A DNA stretch of 64,000 nucleotides from Symbiodinium natans (taxonomy: Eukaryota; Sar; Dinophyceae; Suessiales; Symbiodiniaceae): the NCBI GenBank assembly GCA_905221605.1, contig CAJNDS010002595.1, positions 174,001 through 238,000 of the forward strand, written 5' to 3'. This document shows positions 45,490-56,760 of the stretch, piece by piece. The notes below the pieces were generated by a model that was given only the letters and a program-made list of their open reading frames with translations, was not told the origin of the DNA and ran no database searches. The number at the start of each line of letters is the position of its first letter. Position 1 is the stretch's first letter. The position numbers and the translations under genes were made by a program.

Positions 45490-45571
45490 GTGCATAGGCC
45501 TCGCAGGCCACCCCGGCAGTGCGCACCACAAAGGCGCAGGGCGCCGTGGCCAGGGCGAAGTCCGCCACGAC
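45490..45571 (-). CDS. Single internal exon, unknown
   Basis: A clean exon with an AG acceptor (GCAG at 45575-45572) and a GTAAGC donor (from 45489), reading VVADFALATAPCAFVVRTAG, then VACEAYA. Hydrophobic and helix-like. Partner exons were not assigned. It may belong to the beta-trefoil gene to its right or to the locus to its left. Confidence 0.4.
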
Positions 45572-45872
45572 CTGCTAGGTCCGCATAGGTCCGCTAGGGG
45601 CCGGGGTTTGCGGGGCTTCTTGAGGTTGTGCTGAAAAAACATTGCGTCAGGCCAGCGTTTCGTGGAAGGCTCCCAGCTGGGGGGAAGGCACGCACCACAC
45701 CCCAGCTCCCTAGCGCCTTCCGCCCGGAGATGCCAACGAAGGAGCCAGTGTGCGCCTTTCAAAGGTGCAGCATGTCGTGATATTTTGCGGGTTCACAAGG
45801 GTTCTGCAAGGGCTTGTGTTTAAGGGCATTTAGGGGTGTTACGATGTGTTAAGGGTCTAAGGGTTCAGTTGA

Positions 45873-46375
45873 TCCCTTTGCTTGCAGAGCGGCCAATAGA
45901 CAGATGACATCCCCGTCTTTGATGCCACGCCCTGCAGCGGTCGTCGCACTTGCCTCAGCCCAAACAGGCAGGAAAGCAACCCCACCTTTCAAAAGCGATT
46001 AGAAGAAACAACCAATTGTACCAAAAACTTTTTCTCACATCTCACCTGGCTGCTCCTGCAGTTTCCAAGCACGGGGCCGAGCTTGACGATGCTGCTGAAG
46101 AACCCAAGTATGGGCACACCATGAACTGCTGCCACTTGCCCCGGTCGCCATATCGTGCGCGAACGGTGGGGCCTTCTACATCCAAGTAGCGGCCGTGGAA
46201 GGCTCGCAGGTACCTGGGCAGGCAGGTCCCTGATGCGCGTGAGCCGGCAAAAATCATTACGATCATGCAGAATGTCCTGACTGCGACTCAGTTCAAGTGA
46301 AGGCACACCGTGTCTCCCAAGTGAATCCGGGAGTCTGATGCGGGCTCGTCAAAAACCACCTGCTGGGCCCAGAAG
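45873..46375 (-). CDS. Fascin-like beta-trefoil protein, three exons seen
   Basis: Exons: 46375-46307 (QQVVFDEPASDSRIHLGDTV), 46213-46120 (YLRAFHGRYLDVEGPTVRAR, then YGDRGKWQQFM) and about 45931-45873 (GIKDGDVICLLAALQAKG). Spliced, the first junction gives GDTVYLRAFHGRYLDVEG. The pattern I-x-x-G-D-x-V-x-L-x-A, followed by a G-R/K-Y-L-D-V-E-G strand and an RAR...W strand, is that of fascin-like beta-trefoil repeats, and exon C starts the next repeat. Splice sites are GTGCCT/CCCAG and GTGTGC/GCAG. Actin bundling or carbohydrate binding is known for relatives. The role here is unknown. Both ends are incomplete. Confidence 0.5.
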
Positions 46376-47306
46376 CTCGCAGACATGCTGCCACCACGTG
46401 CATCCGGGCTTCCGCAGATATAAGATACAAGACTACACAAAAGGCAACCCGACACCACTGGCACCGGCTGAAGGGCCGAAAAGGGGAGAGGTAGTATTTT
46501 CAACGGAGGCCAGCGAAACCTCTCCGACATGCCTCCAGAGGGTCCAGGGGCGCGGTCACAGCATCCCTGGGCGGCGTCCGAAGTCGGCTGGTCCGGCGAT
46601 CCCGGCTGGGTGTGGGGGTGCTGGGGGAGGCATTGGCCGCGTCGCGCGCCTCCGCAAGAAGGCACGAGGCGGACAGCAACATGGCAGGTTGGATCAGAAC
46701 TCCTGGGGCCCTCGCCGAGTCGGGCGTGCTGGGGCAGCGCGGTGCCGGCGGCGGGAGGGGCGGGAGCGCGGGCAGATCGCAGCCTCAAAGGCTCCCCACA
46801 CAGTGACACTTCAGCATACCTCACCTCTGCTCTCTGCACCCCTGGATACCCCTGGTCTCTGCAGGTCTCATTATTCTGAGGCACGGGCGCAAGGCCTGCC
46901 CTGAAGGGAGCAACGACTTCTCCACGGCTTGCTGCCTGGAGGCCCGGCTTCAGGGACTTTTCAAGGGGCTTTTCAGGCTTTTTTTTTTGGTGAGGGGGGG
47001 GGGGTGGGCTTGTCTTGCTTGTCTCGAAGCTCAGAAGCCTCTGGGGTGGAGGGGGCTTATAAAGTTACAAAGGGTGATTTCTGTGAAGTCGCTCAGAAAG
47101 ATGCAGAAAATTTCGAGCACACGTCCAGAAACTGGGGCCAGCACCAGTCCCACTCGGTACCTGAGAGTCCCAAAACGGAGCTTCCAATATTCCGCCCCCC
47201 CCCAAGTGGCCCCCAAGGCTCCAACTCTTCGGCCGGTCGCTCCAACTCCAAAAGAACCATCCGTGGGACGACTGCAAGGGGTCACAGAGAATACGGGAGT
47301 TCTTAC

Positions 47307-47414
47307 TGAAAGCCCGTGACGTGCGTGCACCGCGTCCTCGCGGTAGGCAGCGAGCTGAGCGTTGGCGAAGAGGGTGAGCATCTCATCCTTTTGCGCAGAG
47401 TCGTCTGCGAACAA
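47307..47414 (-). CDS. Single exon with canonical splice sites, unknown
   Basis: The frame LFADDSAQKDEMLTLFANAQ, then LAAYREDAVHARHGLS is bounded by TGCAAG upstream and GTAAGA downstream. It is a helix-forming acidic/basic segment. It may be an upstream exon of the beta-trefoil gene. No family was recognised. Confidence 0.45.
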
Positions 47415-48604
47415 CTTGCAGATTTTGCTTCATTTCGGAGGGATGTTTCGTGGGTTCAAGGCGCACTATAGCGTGCTGCACGCGTGCACCACAAGCGCCC
47501 CGCTTTGGAGATCTTCCCGGTGACGGATCCACAGCCCAGCGCGAGGCTCCACCTGAGGAGTCGGGGTGCATGGAATCAAGTGGGGAAGGGCCCGGCATCT
47601 GGCAATGTCTATTCTATTCTATTTTGACAGAGGGCCCAGGGACAGAAGATGGGGCTCCCAAACCGGTCCAAGGCCTTTTTTGTCTCCTTCCCGCGCTCAG
47701 CGCTGGCGCGTGGGGAGCTCGGGAAAGCTCAGAGCTGGTAAGGGTCCGCCACGGCTTCCTCGCCCTCGGGGACCAGCGGAAAGGTCCACGCTTCGGCCGA
47801 GGGGCGATCCTGAGCAGATCTCCGCAAAAAGAGTCCGCGATCTGCTTTTTGGGCTCTTTCGAACTCCCAGCCTGAAACGGCTCCTGAAACCCTTCAAAAC
47901 GTTGCTGAAACCTCCTTTTAGGGCACGCCGGGCACGCTGCCGCGGAACCAGCGCGCAGCTCCCCGGCGTGCGACGGACCTCTGCTGCCGCTGGCGCACCT
48001 TTGCACGCCTTGAAAGAGGATGAGGAGGGATGAGGAGGGATGTAGGAGTGCTATACTTGAGTGCATGAACCCGTTCAGCGCAGCGTGGCGTAATGTAAGG
48101 CTCGGAGATGTATTGGATTCGTCTTAAATTGGATGAACTATCGGTAGAATGGCTCACCAGCTGTGACGAGCTGGAGTCTAGAAGTGCGACTGATAAAATT
48201 TACAGCATATTATAGCTCTTCGGCCAAGCAATGCCAAGCATCCACTCGCGTCGGCAACGCTGCTCTTCAGCCGGTCCGCCGGCTGCCTCCCACTCAGCAT
48301 ACAGGCGTCGCTCCTCGTTGGCATGTCTACGGAGCACATTTCAAACTGCACACAGCCAACAACAAGCACAAGAAACAGGCACGCAACAAAAGCACGCAGC
48401 AAGCGGTAACAAAAGCGAGCTGGTAGTTGGGGTGAAGACACGACACATCACTCCTCGAGCTGTGCAGCACGCTCCTTTTCGCAGAGGACGAGGCTTGCCA
48501 GGGAGGACTGGCAGCAGACGTCGAGAGATTGGCAAATTGGCACACACAAACTTGAGAGAAGCTTTTTTGTTTAAGAAGCAGCAACATAGCAGCACGCTTT
48601 GCAC

Positions 48605-50074
48605 CTGCGGTTCGATGCGCTGCAGGAGGCTCCACTCGATCTCGTCTCTCCGATCCGATGTGGAGAACTTTTCCAGGGCCACGCGGTACTTCTCCCTGGC
48701 CCGGCGCGCCCGCTCGGCTCGCAAGGCTTCCGCACGCGAAGCACGCGAAGCCTGTGCCGCATGGGACCCACCTGAGCCTGAGTCCCCTGCCAGCTCTGTC
48801 AGCTTCGGCGGCTCTGCCAGCTCCCCTGCCAGCTCCCCTGCCAGCTCCCCTGCCGGCTGTGCCGGCTCTGGCTCCACCATGGGTGCCACCTCGGCCACCT
48901 CGGCCACCTCGGCCACCTCGGCCACCTCGGCCACCTCCGTCCCTTCCTGGGCCGCCTGCCGCTGCCACTTCACGAGCCGCTGCAGAGCATGGTCGCTGTC
49001 CCTTTGTCTGCCCTTCCCTGCTTTCCCCTTCGCCGCGCGTCGCGAGGGGTGAGCGAAGGTGTGAACGAAGGGGTCCAGGGGCGGCAGGGACGCCTCGGTC
49101 GCCTCGGCGTCCAGGTCGGGCATGGTGAAGTCTGGCGGCGTTAGGGGCACAGAATCCTGTTCTTCCGGTACCTTCTCCTGTTTCGCAGCCCGCTTTTGCC
49201 GCCTCTTTCTCCTGATCTTTCCCAGCAAAAGCACAACATCCCTCTGAGTGTAGACCTGGTAACCATCGAAAAGGCTCCAATCGATGCGCCCCTCTGGCCC
49301 GATTCTTCGTCTTGGCCTTGGCTTTCGCAACTGAGCGAGGAACGTCTCCCGAAGATCGTCGAAGCACTTCGCACTCGTGGCCTCACTCAGGTTCTCCTCA
49401 GCCTCAGGCGCCTCCCCCTTCGCTCCCTTCTTCTTCGCTTGCTTCTCCAGGCGCCTCTGCAGCTGCGCCTTCCGCTCCTCGCGGCGGCGCTCCTTCTCCC
49501 GGCGGCGGTGCAGCGCGTGCTCCTTGCGGAGTGTCTCCAGCTCCGCCAAAGTCCGCTCGGCCGACAGGTCCAGCCGCGGAGGCACCGGCGCCGGTGCCTC
49601 CGATCCCTTCTTTTCCCCCCCCGTCTTCTCCAGCGCCGCACGCCTCGCGAGCACCTCTTCCTCCATACTGTGCGGCTTGGCTGCGGTTGATGGGGCGCCA
49701 ACCACCTCCTTCCGAGACCGCTTCTTTTCAGGAACCTCTTTGGGCTGAACCTTCTCCTTGGCTTCCTGGGCTTTCTGGGCTTTCTCGGCTTCCTTGGCCA
49801 CGTCCTTGCCCTGCTGCGCGTCTGCCTGGCCGCCTTGGCCGCCTTGGCCGCCTTGACCGCCTTGAGCGTATCGCAAGGCCACCGTGGCCGCCTTCAGCTC
49901 CCGCTCAGCTTTGGAGGCACAAGAACAGATGCCACCCGTGCTCCCACAGCACTTGATCTCACGCAGCTTCGCGGAGATCTTCTGCAACGTCCCTGAGGCA
50001 GCCTTCATGCGGTCAATGTCAGCTTGGGGATCTCCAGCAGCTTGCATCTGATGCATTTTGACAGCCATGGCTGC
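48605..50074 (-). CDS. Lys/Arg/Glu-rich repeat protein, large exon
   Basis: One long exon of about 490 codons, with an AG acceptor (50076-50075) and a GTGCAA donor (from 48604). It opens MAVKMHQMQAAGDPQADIDR, then a Cys-rich patch (KCCGSTGGICSCAS). It has long charged helices (HRRREKERRREERKAQLQRR), DWSLFDGYQVYTQRDVVLLL and a basic KIRRKRRQKRAAKQ stretch. Three in-frame minisatellites are present: GQG repeats near 49840, EVA repeats near 48890-48945 and GELA repeats near 48810-48850. Likely coiled coil and possibly nucleic-acid binding by charge (inference). The frame continues open into the intron, which would be a mis-call. No family was recognised. The exon at 51233-51149 could be its start. 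Confidence 0.55.
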
Positions 50075-51148
50075 CTGAACCTCAGTGATAGCGCAGAAGA
50101 AGTGCACAAGAAAGCTGCAAGAGTCCTGACAATTTCTTATCAGCGGTAGTCGAAAGTGGCAGGTCGCTACGAAGCACTGGTTCCATGGACGAGCGCGGCA
50201 TCTGATGATCTCTGCTTTGGGTCGGCGGGATGCGCCCATTTGGTGAAAACTTCGCTCCGACAACGACCGAAACATGCAGAAAGCCATGTGCACAGTTCAG
50301 AATCATGACATGTTCAGTAAAGCGATACATGCCAGAAAGCGAGTGTGCATGTGTAGATAGGTAGATAGACAGATAGATAGATATCACTCTTCAAGCAGTC
50401 GCTGCTTGCCTACGTGGCGGATGTTCGTTTGAGAAAATCAAAGTATCACAGTAGTCTGTCGGATGCCAGCCCAGCCATGTGCCTAGTGCAAACTCAAGGA
50501 ATGGCTGCTCAAGTATTCTCGGTCGTTCTGTCTGCGATTGGGTGGCACGCAGGGCGCGCACTGCACTGCAACTGGTACTCCCACCCTACGGTAGCAGCTT
50601 CAGCAGCACTGGCCCTAGCAGCACCTACGTTGAAACTGACGCAAAACGCCTTCCCGTAAGTTGGGAGGAGCGAAACTCGAGAGACAGCTTGGGTAAACTC
50701 CCGGTTCCTCAAGCGCTTCGAAGCTTCAAAAAGGGCCCAAACCGGAAGCCCCGAACTGCACCAAAATTCGCTCTCTTGACTTGGAACCTCCAAGTCGAAA
50801 CTGCCCAGAACTGTGCGCTCGCCATTCTTGGTGAACGCTGCGGTCCATTGGCTCTTACCTCAGTGCTTCGGGGGATTTTGGAACAACTTTGGGTCGCGTG
50901 AGCTTTCCGGAGTACAAAATTCTCAAATTATGGGGACTTTGCGAAGGAGGTTTTCAGGCTAGGCCAACAAAAAGGCTTTGGGGCCGGCGCCGAGAAGTCG
51001 AACACACTTCACTCTTTTCGGCTCTGCCTGGCTGCATTGCTAAGAGGTACTTCGAAGCATTACCGGAAACGGCTCCTGGCGTTGGAGGGTGAATGCTGCC
51101 AAGCGGATGTCAAGGTGCATCTCCGCACATTGAGATAGCGGGCCTGAC

Positions 51149-51233
51149 CTCCCCGGGACGCGGGAAGTCCCAGCTCAGCAGCAAGCTTGCGCACGCGTCC
51201 CGCCAGGTCCAGACTCGACTCATCCCCCGCCAT
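51149..51233 (-). CDS. Possible first exon, unknown gene
   Basis: ATG at 51233 opens MAGDESSLDLAGRVRKLAAE, then LGLPASRG, followed by GTCAGG as a possible donor. The frame has an upstream stop (TGA) and a G at the +4 position. An amphipathic helical start. The next exon in the same direction could be the Lys/Arg-rich exon starting at 50074, although 1.1 kb between them shows no other clear exon. Confidence 0.35.
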
Positions 51234-51659
51234 CCAGCCGCGCGGCCGAGTGGCGAAAGAACTTCATCTAGAGCCCTGATTATTACGAACCAGACATTTG
51301 CTGGGCCTGCGATCTGCTGGGCTTTCAATCAAGACATACTCTGATCTGCCGCCCCCCACTCTTCACGATGTCCATGGTGCAGTACTCCCATCCATTCCCT
51401 TGAGACCAAGCACACAGAGCATCCAGCTTGCGGTGTAGTAGTTAGTCTAGTTTCCCAACCCGAGGGAGCCCTAAAGCTTCAAGAAGTGAGCTGTCCCCAA
51501 CAAAAAACACCTAAGCCATCCTGATTCATGCGAATCCATCCTAAACCGCCTGAACCCTGTGGGCACCTGGAGGGCTTCGGAACCCTGAAACCCGGAAAAA
51601 CACCATAAAACACCCTAAGCCATCCCTACCCGACATGACTTGGGGAGTGGAGGGCTGGG

Positions 51660-54600
51660 AGCGCGGCTCGCCCACCACAACCGGAAAGCGCCGGAGCTCC
51701 TCGGCATGCTCCTGCACCTGATGTTGATGTCAGGGGTTTTATGAGGCTTGGGGATCTTGAGTTCTTCGGGGTTGGCTTCTACCATGGCAAAGTGATGGCT
51801 TAGGGCCGGTTTGGGGGGGTTAGCGGTTAGAGGATTTCCTGCGGCTCGTGCTGCCACCAGGGCACTGCACGCAAGTGTTGCGCAAAGGTCCGGCCATGCC
51901 ACTCGTTTTCAAAGCAGTGGTACCTTGCAGGTTGACAGAAAACAGACAGTGCACCCCTTCTATGCATCCGTCGTGATTCAGCAGTAGGATGCAAAAAGGT
52001 TCTTGCTTGCGCCGCTCCAAGACCCAGGCCAGTGCACTTCAAAGCAAACCTCGGCAGCACAGTGCAGGGCCCAGTGCAGGGCCCAGTGCAGTGCATGGTG
52101 GCATGGTGCCCTCATCCCTTCCAGGATCAACCCCCACAAACAGCTCTCGCAAGAAAGCCCAGCTCGCGGCGTTGGCATGGCACTTCCCGCCCATTTCCTG
52201 GCTCGGGGGGCATAAGGGTCGGGGACAACCCGGGAACCCTAAACCCGAAACCCGACAAAGACCCATGGGACCCGTTGGAGCAAACGGTCGTTCTCTTTTA
52301 GGTCTTTTTGGGTTCTGTGACCTAGCCGCCGAGCCCCGCAAGCCCGGGCCCCAAACGAGTGCCTCCCAGCGGGCCACGAAGCCAGGAAGAGGTCGCTGAA
52401 AGACTGGCCTCCGGGAGGCGTTAAGGGTTGGAGTATGTTAGAGTTGAAAGTTGAGGATCTCGGAAGTCTTGGAGGAGATCTCTCTTTTGTGCTGATCGCG
52501 AGAAGAGATTTGCAAGTCTAAGTGCAACCAGCAGGCAGGACCACGGTCACATCCTCGCGCAAGCCAGCGCGTCGAATGGCCCGGACCTGGCCATCGCCAT
52601 GTCACCTCACGAGCCTACAGAGCTTGCACATCCATGAACCCGAAAACCGGGACGGGAAGGCAGCACGATCGTAGAAGTTGCACAGGACATCCGTGGGGAC
52701 CTGCAGTGCACACGCGAAGCAGACCTCGAATCTCCAAAAGCGGAGTCACTCATCGGGGCATGGATGGCCCAATTGGCCCAGGCACCTCCGGCGACGGCTC
52801 ATTGCCTCAACACATGTCTCGCTTCAAAGCGCCGACGTTCTCTTCAACATCCTTACTCTTACAGGTCTGGGCTCCAGGCACACAGCGATGCCCGTCACCG
52901 CCTTGCGGCCGCGATAGCGGCGCGCCACGATGCGCAGCGCCCTCAGGGACTCCTCGCGACATCTTGCACCCCACCGCAAGAAGTGCTTAGCATTCGGGCA
53001 ACGCACATGGACATGCACGGGCGGCACACGAACACCAGTGTTGCAGCTCCGGGGCCTCGAAACGCCAGCTCTGCCACTGCCACTTCAGGGGAGGTCGCTG
53101 CCTGCGGCCTGAATCTCCAAACCCCCCAAAATGCACAGCGCGGAGCAGCGCAGCATGGAGAAAGCGGGGCAGAGCCAGCGATGCAGAAGGCTGTGGATGG
53201 CCGTGGATGGCCGTGGGCTCTTCCGGGTGCCCCGCCGCAAGGCGCCTCGCCGCTTTCGCCACCGGGCGCACCATGGAGGTCCAGCAGCACCTGGAGCCCA
53301 AACTCCTCCGCCTCGCGAGAGCTTGGAGGGATCAAGTGCAAGATCTTCCATGCTGGATTCGGATACTGCATGCCCCTTCACAGTGCGACTCAAAACCCTA
53401 TCATGAAACATATCTCTGGTGCAGAAACCGACAAACTGTGAATCAGAAATGCCTGTGCCACTGATGCAACCGCAAGAAAACTTTAGTTCACGCAACAACC
53501 GGCGCCTGGTCTCTTGTAGCTGTTCTTCTAGTGTGTTCAGGGTACTCTAACAACTACAGACTTCGCATGGAATTGCAATTGTTTTGAATTGCTGGGGGAT
53601 GTCCGGGATGTTCCCTGCTGTGACATGCGATCCAAGGCCACGGCCCAAGCGACTGCGCGATCCAAGTAACGCAGCGCTGGGCCCTGCAATCAGATGTTGA
53701 CTCGAGGAGACGCACTGTTTGGCCTAACCGTTGGCCTAACCCCTCCCCGCTCGGGAAATCCCCGAACTTCTTGTGCGAAATAGCACACTCGCGTCCGCCT
53801 CGAAGGGATCTCGCGGCGCGCGCGGCCGCGGCCGCGGCCGCGGCCGCCGCTTCGGGGTACCCGGGCGGCCTCTCGGAACAAAGATGTGGAACTGGACCGT
53901 TTGCATTCAGAACAATGGGGAGAACAGAGGAGAGGGAAGGCGGAGAACAAGTCCACCCGTTTCGCTCATGGCCTGCCCCAACCTTCAGGCGCACGCGGCT
54001 TCGCAGGCCGACCGGCAGGCTGACAGAAAGTGACAGGGGAGATCATGGAAGAGCGCATGGGGCGTGCCCTCATCTGTCAAAGTGGGCCTGCTTTTGTCTC
54101 TCGTGCTTCCCAACACAATCCTTTGAGAGCGGTCTCAACAAAATGACAACAGATGCACAGCTTCTAAACTCAAGCTGAAAAACGCGAATGACACAAGAAA
54201 TGAATGCACTCTATGCATGCGCAATGCGCTCCACTGTACGAATGCACTCTACTCTGTCCGAGTTGCCAGTATCCGAAGGGAACTCTCACAGCATTGAGGC
54301 CCGCCGCCTCACCAGCAGGGCTAGGGCAGTCTTCATTCTATTTACAGGTCTCGATTGGACCTGGCGCGATCCAGCGCGCGGTGCCAGTGCGATCCCACAA
54401 CAACCCCGCACCTGAATGGCTTGGAAGTCGTGCCGGGTCACAAAGTTCTCGCGGTGCTGCCGCAAGGCTTTCAGCCCGTCGGCGTGCCTCTGACCCCGAC
54501 TCCGACCCATCCCCTGACACCCCTCATATCCCCCAACTTCCCTGGAGATCGCATCAGAATGACAGAATGTTAAACTGTGCTATTAACCTGCTATAAATGG

Positions 54601-54669
54601 TGTTCCATGGTGTTCCTCCGTAGGCGCTGCATCAACTCCCACTCGCACTGCGGATCGTGCTTGCCAGAC
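51660..54669 (-). CDS. GH5-type exo-beta-1,3-glucanase-like glycoside hydrolase, spliced
   Basis: A glycoside hydrolase of clan A (GH5, exo-1,3-beta-glucanase-like). Exons: about 54669-54604 (SGKHDPQCEWELMQRLRR), 54489-54412 (LKALRQHRENFVTRHDFQAI), 53311-53236 (LLDLHGAPGGESGEAPC), 53108-53056 (GRRQRPPLKWQWQSWRFE), 52952-52863 (LRALRIVARRYRGRKAVTGI, then AVCLEPRP), 52700-52662 (VPTDVLCNFYDRA), 52586-52533 (VRAIRRAGLREDVTVVLP), about 52408-52356 (FQRPLPGFVARWEALV), 51923-51866 (YHCFENEWHGRTFAQHLRA) and 51717-about 51670 (VQEHAEELRRFPVVVGE). Frame is kept at PC|GRR, FE|ESL, RP|VPT, RA|VRA and RA|VQE. The acid/base Glu sits in C-L-E-P where relatives have N-E-P. The nucleophile Glu is in VVVGE. 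The segment between 54412 and 53311 (expected GLNAVRIPVG region) and the C-terminus were not found. Confidence 0.7.
53810..53850 (+). repeat. GCGGCC repeat
   Basis: About seven GCGGCC hexamers (a CG-rich simple repeat) in what would be a GH5 intron. It makes Ala/Arg runs that are artefacts. Confidence 0.8.
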
Positions 54670-54869
54670 CTTAGCTGCTTAGCTCTCGCGCAGCTCCAAC
54701 ATGGACATTATGGCAAGGGGTCTCTCTCATGGTACAGTACGAGTAACAAAAAGGGCCATTGCTCAGTGCTGGTGCCTTCCCTAGCCACACCCATCTTTCC
54801 CGGGTGGCCTTGTATGCCTTTCACAGGGATCGTGCAGGGGCGTGTCGAGATTCACGAGCCAGTGATCTG

Positions 54870-56180
54870 AACCAGGTAAAGGACGCCAATACTCTCCCCA
54901 CCTCCAGTTCAAACCTTTTCATGCAGCAAGTTCCGCCACCAGGTTTTCACTTAACTCCACAGTGGCACATGAGGCGGAGATGGTGGAGGCACTTGAGCAG
55001 ACAACCGCCTACAAAAAGAGAGAGCAAGCATGCACACAAGATGGGTCACTGCATGGGCATAAGAAGTCAAGCCACTCGCGCTGCGAATGGCCCGGCTCCG
55101 GGAAGTCCTCCAAAGGCAAAATGAGAACGAGAGCTCTGATCCGAAAATTCCGAAAGCACCCAAGGATGTCCTTGGCATGCTGGAAGAGCTGCCAGGAAGG
55201 GCCGGGCTCCTGAAAGCATCAAAGCAAGACGAGCGGGTTCCAGAAGCTGAGCCTGCCTTGAGATGTCCTTTTTTGAACCCTTAAGAGCCTCAAGAGTCAA
55301 AGAGGGGTGGGAAAAAAGAGGGGGACCCCGAAGCCCCGCAGCTCCAGCAGCAGCCAGCCGCCGAGGCTGACACCGCGCCAGGGCCTCTGCAAAGGCTTTG
55401 GGGGGGCTTACGCCATTGGAAGGGGGGGGGGGGGGGGGGGCGCCACCTTATTGGGTTTAGGGGGTCCCACTATTTCGGGGGGTGGATATTCGGGGTCCCT
55501 CATGATCGTAAGCCCCCATTGAAGAAAGCCCCAAGAAACGCTCAGCATTGGTCTGCCTCTCTCGGGAGCCATCCATGGCGGAAAGAGTGCTCCGTGGGAA
55601 TCTCTACACACTCTTTGCAGAACCTTGCAAGCCTTCTGACTCTTGCATGACACGCTGTCACCTACATTGCGAGTCACCAACATTCGCGAAGAGCGGTGCC
55701 ATGATGTGCCATGTGCAACATGACTCGACCCCCTTATGCGCAACTGCTGCCGGCTGCGAGCCAGTTAGGGGTAAAGCCAGAATGCCACGCATCAGAAAAG
55801 GGCGAGCTTCCGAAAGGATGCTACTGGATGTTGGCTTGCTAGCAACCCCTAAATTCAAGAGCTTTCTTGAGCGCATGGCTCGAATTGTGAGAGTCGTTTA
55901 AGTGAAAACTGTGCACATTAAAACTCTCAGGCCAAGAGATCCAAGGCTGGCATGCGAAGGAAAAGATACCTGCCTCCTCGAGACCGTCGAGACCTATCTC
56001 CTCAAGCATTGAACTAAGCCGTCGGTGGCCTGGTGGACTCAGTTGCTGAAGGCCTCTCCACGCCTGGCATGGCATCACCGCACAGTCACAATCCCACTTT
56101 CGCAATCTTGTACACCATGACATCCTCTCTAGTTGTTTTTTGTCCATGCTTCCTGCGCCAGTCATGCTGCGAGAGCTGCT
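54870..56180. other. No gene assigned, ambiguous frames
   Basis: At 55087-55284 the plus frame (MARLREVLQRQNENESSDPK, then IPKAPKDVLGMLEELPGRAG) is protein-like and ends in a stop, while the antisense frame is open as well (LLEPARLALMLSGARPFLAA). It is the best plus-strand candidate in the window but lacks splice or start support. A G run of about 18 lies at 55422-55440. Nothing else was recognised. Confidence 0.3.
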
Positions 56181-56189
56181 GGTGTCGCA

Positions 56190-56760
56190 CGCAGCTTACC
56201 AATTGGGCTGGGCTTTAGCTCCTTGTGCGGCGGCTTGAGGTCTGAGTTGGCTCCTAGTCTTCCTTAAACCTCCCAGCCAAAGCGCCAACACCACGCCAAA
56301 AATCACTGCAGCCAGCGGACACCGGAGGCTTGACGAGGCCGATGCCCACGGCCACGGCCACGCCGGCCAACCTTTAGCTAACTTAGACCCCGGAACCAAC
56401 CAAACTCACGAAAGAAGTCTGACTCGTATTGACTCTTCGGGGCATACGGGACACTGCAATTCAGTCATACGTGGCACGATGTCAAAAATGAAGCCTTTTC
56501 TTCAAGGAGTGCTTCCCAAGATGCCCGGGAACGGCCAGAAGAAGAGCCACGAGCCTGGGCTGCACACTTCGCACCTCCAACTCTCGTGCGACGTGAAGGC
56601 GTGGAGGCGTGGAGGCGTGGAGGCGTGGAGGCGTGGAGGCGTGAAGGCGCTTCCTTCGGCCCTCGGGCCGCCACGCGCCGTAGCTCGGCAGCAGCGTCAG
56701 AGCTGCCAGCGCCCCAGCCAGCAGCCCCAGGCCTTCGGCAGCTTCGGCTTTTTGTGACCA
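56190..56760 (-). CDS. Exon fragments with transmembrane helices, unknown
   Basis: About 56745-56650 reads AEAAEGLGLLAGALAALTLL, then PSYGAWRPEGRRKR. About 56365-56200 reads SLRCPLAAVIFGVVLALWLG, then GLRKTRSQLRPQAAAQ. Each has one clear hydrophobic helix followed by a basic patch. A 9-bp repeat (GCGTGGAGG, about five units, 56598-56645) lies at the edge of the first. Possibly a two-helix membrane protein. Junctions are unresolved. Confidence 0.35.

Noticed and set aside
48327-49367. Second long minus frame over the Lys/Arg-rich exon
   Set aside because: It is a shifted frame of the same repeats (GRGGRGG instead of EVAEVA) and lacks the charged-helix pattern and splice-site agreement of the chosen frame.
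55087-55284. Plus-strand 65-codon protein
   Set aside because: Protein-like, but the antisense is open too, and it would be the only plus-strand gene; not enough to call.
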